DNA from: Wurfbainia villosa
Taxonomy: Eukaryota > Streptophyta > Magnoliopsida > Zingiberales > Zingiberaceae
NCBI GenBank assembly: GCA_025175895.1
Contig: CM045998.1
Location: forward strand, 19,267,153 to 19,331,152
Reading direction: 5' to 3'
DNA length: 64,000 nt
Shown here: piece after piece, positions 31,801 through 42,878 of the stretch
Position numbering within the stretch: the stretch's first letter is position 1
Layout: every line of letters starts with the position of its first letter
Translations under genes and position numbers: made by a program
The notes under the pieces: generated by a model
Told to the model about the DNA's origin: nothing
The model's database searches: none
Seen by the model: only the letters and a program-made list of their open reading frames with translations

Positions 31801-32974
31801 GGCAGATGCTATATATCGAAGATGTATATCCGAAGAAGAGATTGAGGATATATTGTATCACTGTCATTCTTCAGCTTATGGGGGTCACACGAGCACAGAC
31901 AAGACTGCGGCAAAGGTTTTGCAAGCAGGATTTTATTGGCCTCATATTTTTAGAGACTCTCGGAATTATGTGACGACTTGTGACCGCTGTCAAAGGACCG
32001 GGAACGTATCAAGGAGACATGAGATGCCTCAAAATTCGATATTGGAAGTCGAATTGTTCGACGTCTGGGGAATTGACTATATGGGACCCTTCCCTACTTT
32101 CTATAAAAATACCTATATACTGGTGGCAATGGACTATGTGTCTAAATGGGTTGAGGCTCTACCATCCCCCTCTTGTGATGCAAAAACAGTCATAAAACTC
32201 TTTAAAAGTATAATATTTCCAAGATTTGGAATACCGAGAGCAGTAATAAGTAATGGAGGCTCACACTTTATCGAAAGACAATTTGAAAGCCTTCTCAAGA
32301 AGTATGGAGTAACCCATAAACTAGCCTCACCATATCATCCACAAACGAGCGGGCAAGTAGAAGTTTCAAATAGGGAAATCAAGACTATCTTGGAGAAAAC
32401 AGTATCAAGATCAAGGAAGGATTGACCTTTAAGACTTGACGATGCTCTATGGGCCTATCGAACTTCTTACAAGACACCCATTGGAATGACTCCGTTTCGA
32501 TTAGTTTATGGAAAACCATGTCATCTTCCAGTTGAAATAGAGCACAGGACATATTGGGCAATTAAATGGCTTAATTTTGACCTAAAGAAAGTCGGAGAGA
32601 AAAGAAAACTGCAGCTAAATGAACTTGAATAACTACGCCTTGATGCTTATGAACATGCAAGGTCTTACAAGGAGAAAACGAAGAGGTGGCATGACAAGAA
32701 TATCATGCGCAGAGAATTCCATCAAGGAGACTTGGTATTACTATTCAACTCAAGATTGAAACTCTTTCCTGGGAAGCTGAAATCCAGATGGTCGGGGCCA
32801 TATCGAGTTGAAAAGGTTTATCCTCATGGAGCTATTGATATATCTAGTGAGTCTACAGGAATTTTCAAAGTAAATGGTCAAAGACTTAAGAGATACTTCG
32901 CAAACAATTCTACTGAGTTGATTGGGGAGGAAGAGGGGCAGAGCACACTCCTCAAGTCATATCCCCAAAACTAG
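28718..32974 (+). pseudogene. Athila pol (J): protease, RT, RNase H, integrase; three stops
   Basis: One frame with three nonsense codons (TAA 31070, TGA 32423, TAA near 32630). Protease at about 29560-29830 has CDLGASVNLIPLS, the Athila form with D-L-G in place of D-S/T-G, and IPLILGRPFLATAG. RT at about 30290-30920 has WRMCIDYRKLN, YLDGYSGFYQI and the catalytic box FMDDFSVYG near 30783. RNase H at about 31180-31560 has FEIMCDASDFAVG and YTDHAAIRYLL. Integrase at about 31850-32620 has an H2C2 finger ending CDRCQ and GIDYMGPF (first Asp). In the ISNGGSHF motif the second catalytic Asp is Asn (AAT at 32252). QTSGQVEVSNREIK holds the Glu. The C-terminal part FHQGDLVLLFNSRLKLFPGKLKSRWSGPY is the GPY/F-type module. 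The order PR-RT-RH-IN defines Ty3/Gypsy. Confidence 0.93.
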
Positions 32975-33104
32975 GGAGTAATTGAGGGGTCAAGCTAACG
33001 ACCTTAAACAAGCGCTTCTTGGGAGGCAACCCAAGCTATTTTCATTTTTTTTAGTCATTTTATTTTATTTTATTTTGAGTTTTATATTTTTTTCAGGTTT
33101 ACAG

Positions 33105-33340
33105 GACACGACATGTTAAACGTGCCACTGCGTGCCAGATTGACACGACCCGCCTATGCCGAACGACACAGGCGTGTTGAGGTTACCCGAAGACAACACA
33201 GGTCGAGCGTGCTGCTGAGCACGCCCGTGTCGCACCTTTCTCACCTGCGGCACGCCTGGGCTGGACGGAAGCACGCCTATGTCGCGCTTAAACGGGTCGG
33301 GTATTTGCGTAAGAGGATGCCCGACACGCCTATGTTGCGG
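33105..33340 (+). repeat. Cluster of ACACGCC/GGCGTG words before ORF3 of J
   Basis: This stretch holds many near-copies of ACACAGGCGTG and ACACGCC(C/T)GTGTC. A 20-base word (TGCCGAACGACACAGGCGTG) is identical at 33157-33176 and 29205-29224, the latter inside the gag-pol coding region. The LTR duplication is rich in the same words. Confidence 0.8.
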
Positions 33341-33467
33341 ATAGCCCTCTAAAGCCGGCCCGAGCACGCCCTAATTTTCCACTCGCGATACAAGCTTGAA
33401 GCAGCTGCCGCCGGTCTCTCTCGAGCAGCCGAGGAGCTAACCTGCTGTCTCTCCCTCCCCAATCGCC

Positions 33468-34876
33468 ATGAGTAAGCGAGTGAAGACTAGAGGAGGAGCT
33501 TCTTCCACCTCGGCAAGGGACAAGGGAAAGAGAAAAGCTCAGGATTTGGGTAACGATCCTCCTCCGACCTCCTGCCATCCATATGGAATTGTTTTTAGGG
33601 ATGAGGTTATGAAGTCTAAATTCAGTAAGCTTGAAAAAAGGAAGTTAGTATCTACAAGAACTATAGACTTCTACACGTTGACCACCCTAGGGTTAAGAGA
33701 TGACATAACTTGGTTGACCAATAGGATAGGTTGGACTGAGTATATCACACATCATCATCTTACTTACCCTAGTATCACTCTTGAATTCCTTAGCTCCCTG
33801 TCTGCTGAAATACTGCAAGGAAAGGATTATGAGGAAGGAAAAATCAAATTTAGATTAATGAACCATGAGTTTACCCTTTCTTTAAGTGATTTTAATATGA
33901 TATTTGATTTTCCTTGCGGAGGGGAGAGGCAAATTCATAGACATTTTATTGATCATCAATTTTGGAGATTAATTTCTGATGACCCTCGCCCTTATGATGC
34001 ATCTAGGTCTAAATCATTTAACATCCCTAATCCTACTTTTCGTTATCTCCTTAGGTTTATGGCTAATACAATCTCTGGAAGATATGATAGTGCAGGGGTG
34101 GCTAGGCAGAGTGAGTTACAATTTTTATGGGTCATGCTAAATGAAGTTAATATTGATTCTGGAGCCCATATGGTTAGACATTTAGTTAAGGTTAGTAATA
34201 GCCCATCTGGGGTCATAGTCATAGGTGGTATCATCACTAGGATTGCTGTGGCCTTAGGATGTGAATTGGATGACCTTGAATATTGTCCTGCTAGCCCTAG
34301 ATTGGATTTGGATGCTTGTATAAATATGAAGATGATTGAGGCATGTGACGAGGGGTATCGTTTGGTGTTAAGAAATGGAATTAAAATCCCTCTTCCAAAC
34401 CCTGAGCGGATGACTGTACGTAATTCATCCAATTGGCTTTTTAGAGATGTCCAGGGACCCTTTCCTACCCCCACTGCCCATGCTCCATCACCCTCTCCTA
34501 GGGAGTCATCTCACATAGCCCCTGAGCCATCACATTCGACTCCTGAACCCCCACGGTTTCCTACTGACAATGTTTTTGCAGGGTACTCTTCTTTTGATTT
34601 TTCAGGATTCCGATCATCATTCGAAGCTTTCAGGGTCGAGCATACCTCGCACATAGGTGTGTGGGATCGGTATGCCAAGCTACAGAGGAGCACTATCGTA
34701 TGGTGACACAACATTTGGATAGGGCAGCTGATTTTTACAGGAGAGCTGATGAGTTTTTCACTGCTGAGTCCGGGCAGAAGAGGATGCTAGTAGCGAAGAC
34801 GATGACCATTGACCACCTTGAACTATTTTGTGAGTTTCGATGCACATCCTTTACTGCTTATGCTGTCTCTACTTAG
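33468..34876 (+). pseudogene. Athila post-pol ORF of J (ORF3), one frameshift
   Basis: ATG 33468 opens 412 codons, ending at 34706. The next 60-70 codons of sense (TEEHYRMVTQHLDRAADFYRRADEFF, ending at 34876) are in another frame that overlaps from 34661, so one indel near 34670-34690 probably split the gene. The start is basic (MSKRVKTRGGASS). The central part, with LTYPSITLEFLSSL, FRLMNHEFTLSLSDFN and ARQSELQFLWVMLN, resembles the ATHILA ORF1 / putative plant transposon protein family. A Pro/Ser-rich part (about 340-380) and a short helical end follow. No signal peptide or convincing membrane segment is visible, so an envelope role is not supported by this sequence. Function is unknown. Confidence 0.75.
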
Positions 34877-35587
34877 ATTTTTAGTTTGGTTAGTGCTATT
34901 TTGTTTGCATCTTTTCATATATCATAACATTGCATTTTTATATCATCTAGCATAATACAACTGAACATTGGTCGGATCATGATATTCCTTTGTGACTATT
35001 TGATAAGAACCCTATTTCACTTCTAACACGGTCTATAGGTCTGAGGTATCCAAAAAAAGATTTAAATCCCCCATATTAGATGAGTACTCGATTTTCCATT
35101 GGAGACTTACCTGCACAACTTGGTTACTAGAGAAACACTTTCACTAGAAGTATTATTGAAAAAAAAACTAGAATTATTTTCAAGCACCCCTTTGAGACCA
35201 AGTAGTTACTGGGGAAACACTTAAAAGGTGCCCCTTTGAGACTAACTAGTTACTGAGGAAATACTCTCTATAAATTCCTTCCCTTCTTTCTTTTTAGAAA
35301 GTGCTCCTTTGAGACCTTTTGTTGATAGGTAAGGATGATCCATGCATTAAGGCAGGTAAGTGCCTCTATGCCGGAAATAAGAATGTTCTACGATAGAAGG
35401 GATGTCAAATCTGGATTGGTGTCCAATGACTTTAGTCCAACTTTTCACGTGCACTATATAGGGATCTTTCAAGCTTGGCAACTAGGAATGATTTGAAAAG
35501 ATTAAGATCAGATTGTATACCTCTAGATGATGTCTAGCATTTCCACAATTAAGTTGTCTTTTGAGTTTTCTTTGCTCGAGGACAAGC
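34877..35587 (+). mobile_element. J 3' non-coding region with repeated 'TTGAGAC..TAGTTACTG' units
   Basis: No gene is seen. Between about 35105 and 35320 the words CCCCTTTGAGACCAAGTAGTTACTGGGGAAACACTT recur three times with changes (separate parts: CCTTTGAGAC three times, AGTTACTG(G/A)GGAAA three times). Confidence 0.65.
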
Positions 35588-35610
35588 AAAAGTTTAGGAC
35601 TAGGGGATTT
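35575..35610 (+). promoter_or_regulatory. Athila-type 3' signal and polypurine tract of J
   Basis: CTCGAGGACAAGCAAAAG followed by TTTAGGACTAGGGGATTT lies directly before the 3' LTR. The word CTCGAGGAC-AGCAAAAG before the purine tract is a recurrent feature of Athila and related elements. Confidence 0.75.
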
Positions 35611-37099
35611 TGATGTGTGTAAATCATGTTATATTTTCACTACTCTATATGCATGCATTTTATCTCATTTCATGTCCTAGGCATGTATTTTATCATGATT
35701 TAGTCAAGTTTAGCATATTTTGGACGAAGAGACTGCTTTTGGGTGTTTTTCATGTTAACAGGGCGAAGAAGCAGGTGTATCAAAACAACACAGATGTGTT
35801 ATCAGTGACACGTCCGTGTCAGGAGTTCCAACGCTTAACACGCCCCAGTTCAGCCTTCGACATGCCCCGTTCAAAGCGCTGACACGACCGACGTATCAAA
35901 ACAACACAGACATGTTATCAGTGACACGTTCGTGTCAGGAGTTCCAACGCTCAACACGCCCCAGTTCAGCCTTCGACACGCCCCGTTCAAGCACAACACG
36001 GTCGGTGGGAAATGCGCGACACGCCTGTGCCCTCATTTGGCATGGGCGTGTTGTCCTGATTCCAGATTTCCTTTTCTACGAGCAACTCGACGAAGTTGCG
36101 ATCTTCGTCTCAATTAAAGAAAAATCTTTTGCCTTAATTAAAGAGGAGGCCAAGGCTATAAAAGAGGAGATATTCTAACCCTAAGAGAGGACGGCAGAGG
36201 GTCAAAAGAACAACAGAAGAAGGAAGGAGTCGACGACAGAGGAACACAGATGGCACTAAGTATCGTAATTTCTTTCTCTAGCAATTCTTGTTCGACCATG
36301 GAGTAGTGTCTTGTAATCTTAGGATGGGAGAGTAGCCCTTGACGATTTATGATGGATGATGTAATCTATACTACTTGAATTATTGTTTGTTTTGATCTAT
36401 TTTTTTTGGATTCTTATTGATAAACCTAAGGAGCTAAGGGGAAGTACCTAACAGTGAACCCAAGTTCCCGAAACCCATAACCAACTAGGGATAAACTCCT
36501 GTCAAGTAGCGGTAGTGTATCTATGAGGGCTTGCGGGGGTCTCGTGACAGGTCCCCTTAGTTGATTATGGTCCCGTGTGCAAACCTATCGTGAAAAGGAA
36601 ATTTAGACTCTAAAGGAACTCTTATGGACTTAATGGATCTATCAAATCCAGTTTTTACCAAGTAACGGAGGTAAGACTAGGGAGGTTTGCGGGGATCTCG
36701 TGACAGGTCCCCTTAGCTGATTATGATCCCCTACGCTCGAATACCGTGACAGGTAAATTGAGTTTGATAGGTACAGTTAGCGTAGACCTCGAAAGGGGCC
36801 GTTGATTTACCTTAGGATAGGTTCCATCAAAACAACTCTAATAGGGGTAGGAAAGAATTAAATCACTTTATAAATCGTTAACGTGGTGAAACCCATATCC
36901 TGAGATTCTCCTCAACTATTGACTTTTAGCTCGTTCTTCTCATTCGTTGTTCTTGACTGCTCAGTTTCTTTGCTTAATCCACAAATTGATTGACTAGATA
37001 ACTTGGTATCATGATCATTCGGTAATTGTCCCAATCCATGTGGGATCGATATTTTTATTACTTGACGACAACCGTGCACTTGCGGAAAATAACACATCA
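35611..37099 (+). repeat. J 3' LTR
   Basis: The same length as the 5' LTR (1489 bp), with the same ends, internal duplication and TATA box (36157-36163). Confidence 0.93.
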
Positions 37100-37104
37100 A
37101 ATCT
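37100..37104 (+). other. Target-site duplication of element J (right copy, AATCT)
   Basis: It pairs with 25981-25985. Confidence 0.93.
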
Positions 37105-39591
37105 CTTGCACCCTTATTATTTTCGATTGTTTCTTGAGGTCTTGATTCAGTTTTTGTTACTTTAGTCTGTTTACTAATAACCCGGAAGATAAATTGTGGT
37201 ATGAGAGACATGTCTAGGAAAGCAACTGAGTTGTGGCTAATAAATTCTAGTTTGGGAAAAGGAAGACAAATTGACGTTACATTAGAATTTAATATTTACC
37301 GACTAGTCTTTTATGTTTATCCGTGTAGGGATTAAACATATTAGTGAATATAATATCGAGCATAATTTGGGGATACTTTCGATGAGGAAAGTAGCTCGAT
37401 GGATGTAATAAGTCTTGGATCTGAGATACAATGAGATTGTATCTTAGATACAAAGATGACTACTCAATCATCCTAACAGGTGCATTGAGCAGTTTTTGTT
37501 TACAGGTGTACTCGTAAGTCGCACAACGTCCAACTCTGTATGAAAACCCAGTAGAGTGATATGTGAATGATCGTATGAGATGTGATCTAATAACGAAAGA
37601 TATGCCCATGTGTGCAAGTAAGAGATATGAGATAATGCCCACGTAGGGGCATGCCAAGTGAGATCATGGGATGGTGGTTAACCCTATTATCCCCTGCCCA
37701 TGACCCATCTTCTCTCTTCCCTCCTCCCTTATTTATACTTCTTGTGAAGAAGTACGAGGATTGATGATTTTGATGAGCAAAGACGGTGAGTAGATAGCTA
37801 AGAGATTGCAAGAGAGATTGTGAAGGCTGAGGAGTGGAGGTTATTTGGTGAGAAATAGAGAACACTCGTGAGAAGCTTTCACGTTCTTGTTGAGAAGAAC
37901 AAAAGATCTTCGTCATCATCAAGTTTAAGGGTTGCAGTGTTGTGATGCTATGGTGAAAGTTCGAATAAATATTCATGACTTTCATCCCGACTATGAGCAT
38001 TCCACGAGAATCAGAGTTCGCAGCAAAGTTCCTGTGCAGAACATTGTCGGAGAATTCGTGCATCATCTACACCAACTGAAGTATATTTTAATTTCCGTAA
38101 GTAGAAATAAATATGTATTTTACTTCACCATCTTTCAACAACAATGAAGATGAGGATGAATATAATAAATGGAGATGGAGGATACCCAAGTCCGATCTAC
38201 TGTCATCCCTATTAAGAACATCAAAAGACAAGAAGAATAATTGGTTGGGTCAATACGAAGGAAACTGGAAAAGAAAATAAAAGAAGTAAAAGTTGTTAGG
38301 GAAATAAGAAAAGAAACAAACAATATGAATAAATTGTAAGAAGAGAGAGATAGTATCCCAATTTCTATAAAGGATTTCCAAGAGAAGTTCGAGAAGGAGC
38401 TAGCAAAGATGATTAAACTTAACCAAATAAAATTGAAAGCCATTATTATAAGTTTATATATATACAGAGGAATTAGTTAAAATATTTTTATTTCAATTAT
38501 TAATTATATGTGTATTTCTTTAGTATAGTATGTCAAAAAATAATTTAAGACTCCCAAAAAAAAATAAGATAAAGATTTGAAATACTTGTTAATTACAATG
38601 AAAAAATTTAGTATGATAGTGACATCCTCTTAAAAAGTTTTTTAAAAAAAAAAAATTGTGTTACAAGTTTAATAATATATAAATTGCAAATATTTGTTTA
38701 GTATATTGAAAATCATTATTTTTATTTGCAAGTCTATTACAAATTTTTTTTGTAAGGAAGGACTATTTTCTTTAACTCTGATTTCCTACTTCTATGGTGT
38801 AATTAACACTATGTATACAATCAGGGAGTTAATTGATTGTATTGTTCGATTCTTTTTAAGTGCCTCCTCATTAAGTAAATCATACAACAGTTTGTATATT
38901 GCTCAACCACGTTCCTTGTAATGAATTGAAATTTTTTAATAATAGAATGATTTAATAAATTATATACATTAGTTCCTATGTTGGTTTATCTTCCTCTTGA
39001 CTTTTGAAGCTCACTTCATTTCTAAACTCAACTCCTATTGTAGATTGGCAAAAGAATATGGTTCAAACTCTCGATCATTTGTAAAGGTATATTTCACCTG
39101 TTTGTTTAGATTCTTTTGAATATATAATGATTTATATTGTTATCAACAACCACTATGTTTTGAATCTATAATGATTTACATTGTTCTCAATAACCACTGT
39201 ATTTGATTATTACATATTTGGAGTGCGGAGATTCATCAATGAGTTTTATTAAAATTTATTGATGAACATAGGATATTCTCACTAATAAATTTCAATCTTT
39301 GTTTGCGCTTTTTCCGCTCTCTCTATTTATAAATTTATATTTTTTTACTGCATAATTATAATGAACATCAAAATGTTTATAAAATATTATCACGAAACAA
39401 ACCATCAAAATTAACCTAATAGAGGGAAGAGTTGGATACATTTGTATACATATCAACAGTTATCAACAGTGATAAAATGCAATTTTATTTTTTGACAATT
39501 GATAAAAAAAAAATACTGAATTTCAATCATTATAATTCATTTGAATATAATCATAAAGAAGCAGTCAATTTTAAAGTAATGGCGTGTATAC
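37105..39591. other. AT-rich stretch without recognised gene
   Basis: This is the only 2.5-kb part that I cannot assign to an element. The left part probably continues the sequence cut by J (the E flank). It contains a perfect hairpin AGATACAAT-GAG-ATTGTATCT at 37424-37444. From about 38440 to 39590 it is strongly AT-rich with A runs. Small open frames are present (for example 37932-38147 and 38694-38921), but none shows a known domain or plausible codon use. It could be decayed repeat or ordinary intergenic DNA. Confidence 0.5.
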
Positions 39592-39718
39592 TATTGGTGC
39601 AATCGACTCAGGTCACGATTGATCGGACTTGAGTTTGACTCGAGCGATGTTTTGATGTTTGACATGGAAGTTTGACATCGATGTTTAACATTGATGTCTG
39701 ATAATATTTTGGGGAGAT
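39592..39718 (+). repeat. 127-bp 5' extension of the G LTR (duplicated U3 start with inner purine tract)
   Basis: The first 127 bp and the next segment both open with the family's LTR-start text (GGTGCAATCGACTCAGGTCACGA against GGCACAATCGACTCGGGTCATGA). The inner start is preceded by TTTTGGGGAGAT, a purine tract. The 3' LTR has the same 127-bp offset (44774 and 44901). Confidence 0.85.
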
Positions 39719-41119
39719 TGTTGGCACAATCGACTCGGGTCATGATTGACTGAACTCGAGTTTGACTTGAGAGGGATTTTGATGGTTGACTGGAGTTGAC
39801 CATGTCATGGAAAGTTCAAGTCTTGAGTACTTGACATGTAAAGTCCAAGCATGGATTTTAGCAAGGAAAAGTCCAACATGGGTTGGCAAGGGAAAGTCCA
39901 AGCTTGAGTCTTGACATTTGAGAAGTCCAAGGGGTTTGATATTGGCGGCGTAAAGTCCAAGCGAGAGTCTTGGCAACATAAGTCCAATGGTTGGCGGCGT
40001 AAAGTCCAAGCGGAGTTTTGGCAGCATAAGTCCAATGTGCCTTGGCGGTATAGACACCGTTAGCATGACATGGCCGATGGAAGCACCTGAAGGCTAGCGT
40101 ATGGATGAACAAGTCATGGATGACTTGGAGGGATCTGATAGGCACAAGGCTGACGGAGGTGACTAGAAGGCTTAGGTCCAGGCTGCGGGTGATCTAGCAA
40201 GTATAGGGGCACCATACTTGGGTTAAACTTCATGTTTGAGGTTAAAACCTCATGTTTGAGATGTGTCAATCGACTAGTGTCATATGACAGTCAACTGGTG
40301 TGAGTCAACTAGGATTTGACTATGGGAAGTGTCCCAACAGTCGACTGTCAGAGGTGGGTAGTCGACTGCTGGCTCGAGCAGTCGACTGATCGTGTGATTA
40401 GTCGACTGGTGCTCGAGAATTCAGACACAGAATGGAGTCGAGACTCGATTGCAGGGGTTAGCAGTCGAGTGAAGGCTCCATCAATCAACTGATGGGTATG
40501 ATCAGTCGACTGATGATGGATCCGTTGGATTTTTTCAGCGTGGATCTAGCCGTTATCTCATGACAACAGTGGCATCAGTCGATTGATGGTCCCGAGCAGT
40601 CGACTGATAGGCGATTTCCAACCCAGGCAGCAGCTTTAAATGGAGCTTGTGGAGGAAGAAATCAATATGGTTCTTTGAGGAGTTTTTGGGGCGAATTGCT
40701 GGTGTAATTCAGGATCTCCAAGTGCCACTCAACCAACCAAAAAAGCAAGCTTCCAAAAGATCGATTGTAAAGTTTTCTTTGCATTTCTTTTATTGTATTC
40801 ACTTGTATTTGTTTATTGTATTTCGTATTACTGTTGTAATTATTTGTACGAGCTTTCTCCACCTCTGACTTGTGTCGAGAAGGAGTGTTTATTAGTGGTG
40901 TGTGATTGGCATCGCTAGAGCTCTTTAGAGCTCAATCCGTGGAGTAGGAATTGTTCGGTTTCGAACCACGTTATATGATTGTGTAATTGTGTGCTTGTAT
41001 TTGTTATTGCTTTATTTTCGCTATGCTAACACAATTTGTAAACAAGCACGCAACGAATTCCATCAACGTATCGAATCGACGCTATTCACCCCCCTCTAGC
41101 GGTCAACATTTCCTCTACA
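39592..41119 (+). repeat. G 5' LTR
   Basis: It starts TATTGGTGCAATCGAC, not TGTTGG, and ends CTCTACA; the start is the same in the 3' LTR. A second start-like site, GGGGAGATTGTTGGCACAATCGAC, lies 127 bp inside (39719). Stem-loop units are at about 39805-40050, CAGTCGACTG words at about 40260-40615 and a TTTAAATGG box near 40632. Confidence 0.9.
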
Positions 41120-41121
41120 AT

Positions 41122-41133
41122 TGGTATCAGAGC
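41122..41133 (+). promoter_or_regulatory. Primer-binding site of G (tRNA-iMet type)
   Basis: TGGTATCAGAGC, two bases after the LTR end CTACA. Confidence 0.92.
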
Positions 41134-41186
41134 TAGGAGCTCTTCTATGGATTAACACCCGGGAGCAACACCGCTAGAGGAAGAAG

Positions 41187-42878
41187 ATGGAGATTCAAGA
41201 GACGTTGGGATGAGATATCAATACGCCGGTCCCTTACGCACTATATGGACGTGAAGGCTTCAATCTTTAGAAGAGAAGAATTGAAGATTTTATCATGATG
41301 AGAGACTTTGAGGAATGGTCTATTTTGATGGAAGGATTTGAATATCCAAAATGACCAAAGGGAGGATTCCTCAAGAAAAAGAGATGGAGTGAGGAACAAC
41401 TCGAAAGATTCGAGAAAAACACCAAGGTAATAAAGTTCTTGATTGATTTAATACCTAACAATATTTTGTGTATGTTAGGTAATTATATAGATGTCAAGGA
41501 GCTATGGAGCCAAGTGGCTAAGCTCCATGAAGATCCATCATCGGCTCAAGAAGAGGAGGTCGAAGATGAATCCTCATCCTCACAAGCGAGTGAGGATTCA
41601 GAAGTTGATAGGGAGTCAACCTCCGAATCGGTGGAAGAAGAGGAAAAAGCGGAAGAAGCCTCCACTTTAAGGATTGAGGGGGAGGAGAGACCATCCACAC
41701 CGGAGCAACCTCAAGAGGAGTCATCCACCTCCGGGAGAGATGAAGAATCCACTCCGACCACCACAAATACCCTAGGTAACTCAAGCAATTTAGGTTTAAA
41801 CAAAAATCATATAATTTGCTTTGAGTGTAGGGAATTCGGACACTATAAGAGCAAGTGCCCAAAGAGAGTAAGAAAAGCTTCACCGGCGCCTAAAAGTCAA
41901 GAAAAGTCAAAGGATATTGATTCCCCAACCATCAAAAGCAAGGAGCACATTATATGCTTCAAATGTAGTCAAAGAGGGCATTATAGGAATAATTGTCCTA
42001 GGGGGAGCAAAAAGACTCAAGAAGGAGCATCACAAGTAGGGGGAGCTTCAAAAGCTAACCCTAAAGTATATTTCAATAATGCACCTTCTTTAGTTAATAG
42101 TCAAAAGCATGCTAGAAATTTCAATTCACTTGCTATTACTCATGAAAAGCATGCTAGGAACAATAAATATTTTTGTTTAGGAGCTAAGAATGTCCACTTT
42201 TCAAATAAGGAGAAATTTGGGACTAATGTCCCTAGAAAGACCTTACCTAGGGAATCTATCAAGAAAATAGAAGACCATCTAGATTTTAATCCTAAATGGA
42301 CTAGGCATATGCCTAGAAAGAACAATGCCCAACGATTAAATCAAAATTCTAAAATTGGACAATTAAAGTTGGAAAATCAAGCATTGAGGTCAAAGCTTGA
42401 AAAATTAGAGAAGACCCTTAGGATTATGCAAAATCAAATAAAAGGATCAAATAGTCAAAGTCAAGAGTCTAGAAGTCAAAGTCAACACCTAGGGCCTAAG
42501 AGACAAAAGTCAACCAAGGGCAAGAAAGGTTTAGGTCACAAACCTAAGCCTAAGGTGACTTATCATAGTGTTTCATTTGATTATGAAATACAAACTAGGT
42601 CTAGGAAGACCAAGGTTACTAGGAAAGTCATCCCTAAGGGTAACCAAGGTATGTGCCCAGTGGCTAGGGTTTCTAAGAAACCTAGGGTGGCCACTAAGAA
42701 GGTTACAAGGGGAGTTATCCCTAGAGTTAATTATGACAAGACCCAAATGACCAAGGCTAACAAGCCTAGAAGGGTCATTAGGAAGATATCTAGGGAGGTT
42801 ATCCCTAAGGAATACCTAGTAAACCCTAGGAGCACAAATAGGTTTTGGGATCCTAAGAGCGTGATTGATTCACACTAG
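41187..42878 (+). pseudogene. Gag-like gene of element G, three early stops
   Basis: From ATG 41187 the frame has TGA at 41211 (GWD to G*D), TAG at 41268 (NQWK-type Trp lost) and TGA at 41352 (Gly lost). Then 479 open codons remain in the same frame. They encode IDVKELWSQVAKL, the acidic Ser/Glu linker, knuckles CFECREFGHYKSKC and CFKCSQRGHYRNNC, a Leu-rich helix (LENQALRSKLEKLEKTL) and the C-terminus NRFWDPKSVIDSH, where Val of WVPK is Asp. Two of the three stops are G-to-A changes at Trp codons, as expected from methylated-cytosine decay on the other strand. Confidence 0.88.

Larger units (their letters stand above)
25986..37099 (+). mobile_element. Element J: Athila-lineage Ty3/Gypsy retrotransposon, nearly complete
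   Basis: Two LTRs of 1489 bp each, a primer site TGGCACCGTTGCCGGGGA, gag, protease, RT, RNase H and integrase in Gypsy order, a further reading frame after pol, and a 3' region ending in the Athila-typical CTCGAGGACAAGCAAAA plus purine tract. It is flanked by AATCT duplications. In the first 125 bases of the two LTRs I count five differences, all transitions, so the insertion is fairly young. A handful of stops and frameshifts make it defective. Confidence 0.93.

Noticed and set aside
33113..33367. Frames on both strands between pol and ORF3 of J
   Set aside because: They are shadows over the ACACGCC word cluster; neither has a family resemblance.
37932..38147. Small plus-strand frame (71 codons) and opposite frame 37587-38066
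   Set aside because: No domain, no codon or splice evidence; not enough to call a host gene.
39587..39591. TATAC as target-site duplication of G
   Set aside because: The right end of G is not in the window, so no second copy can be checked.
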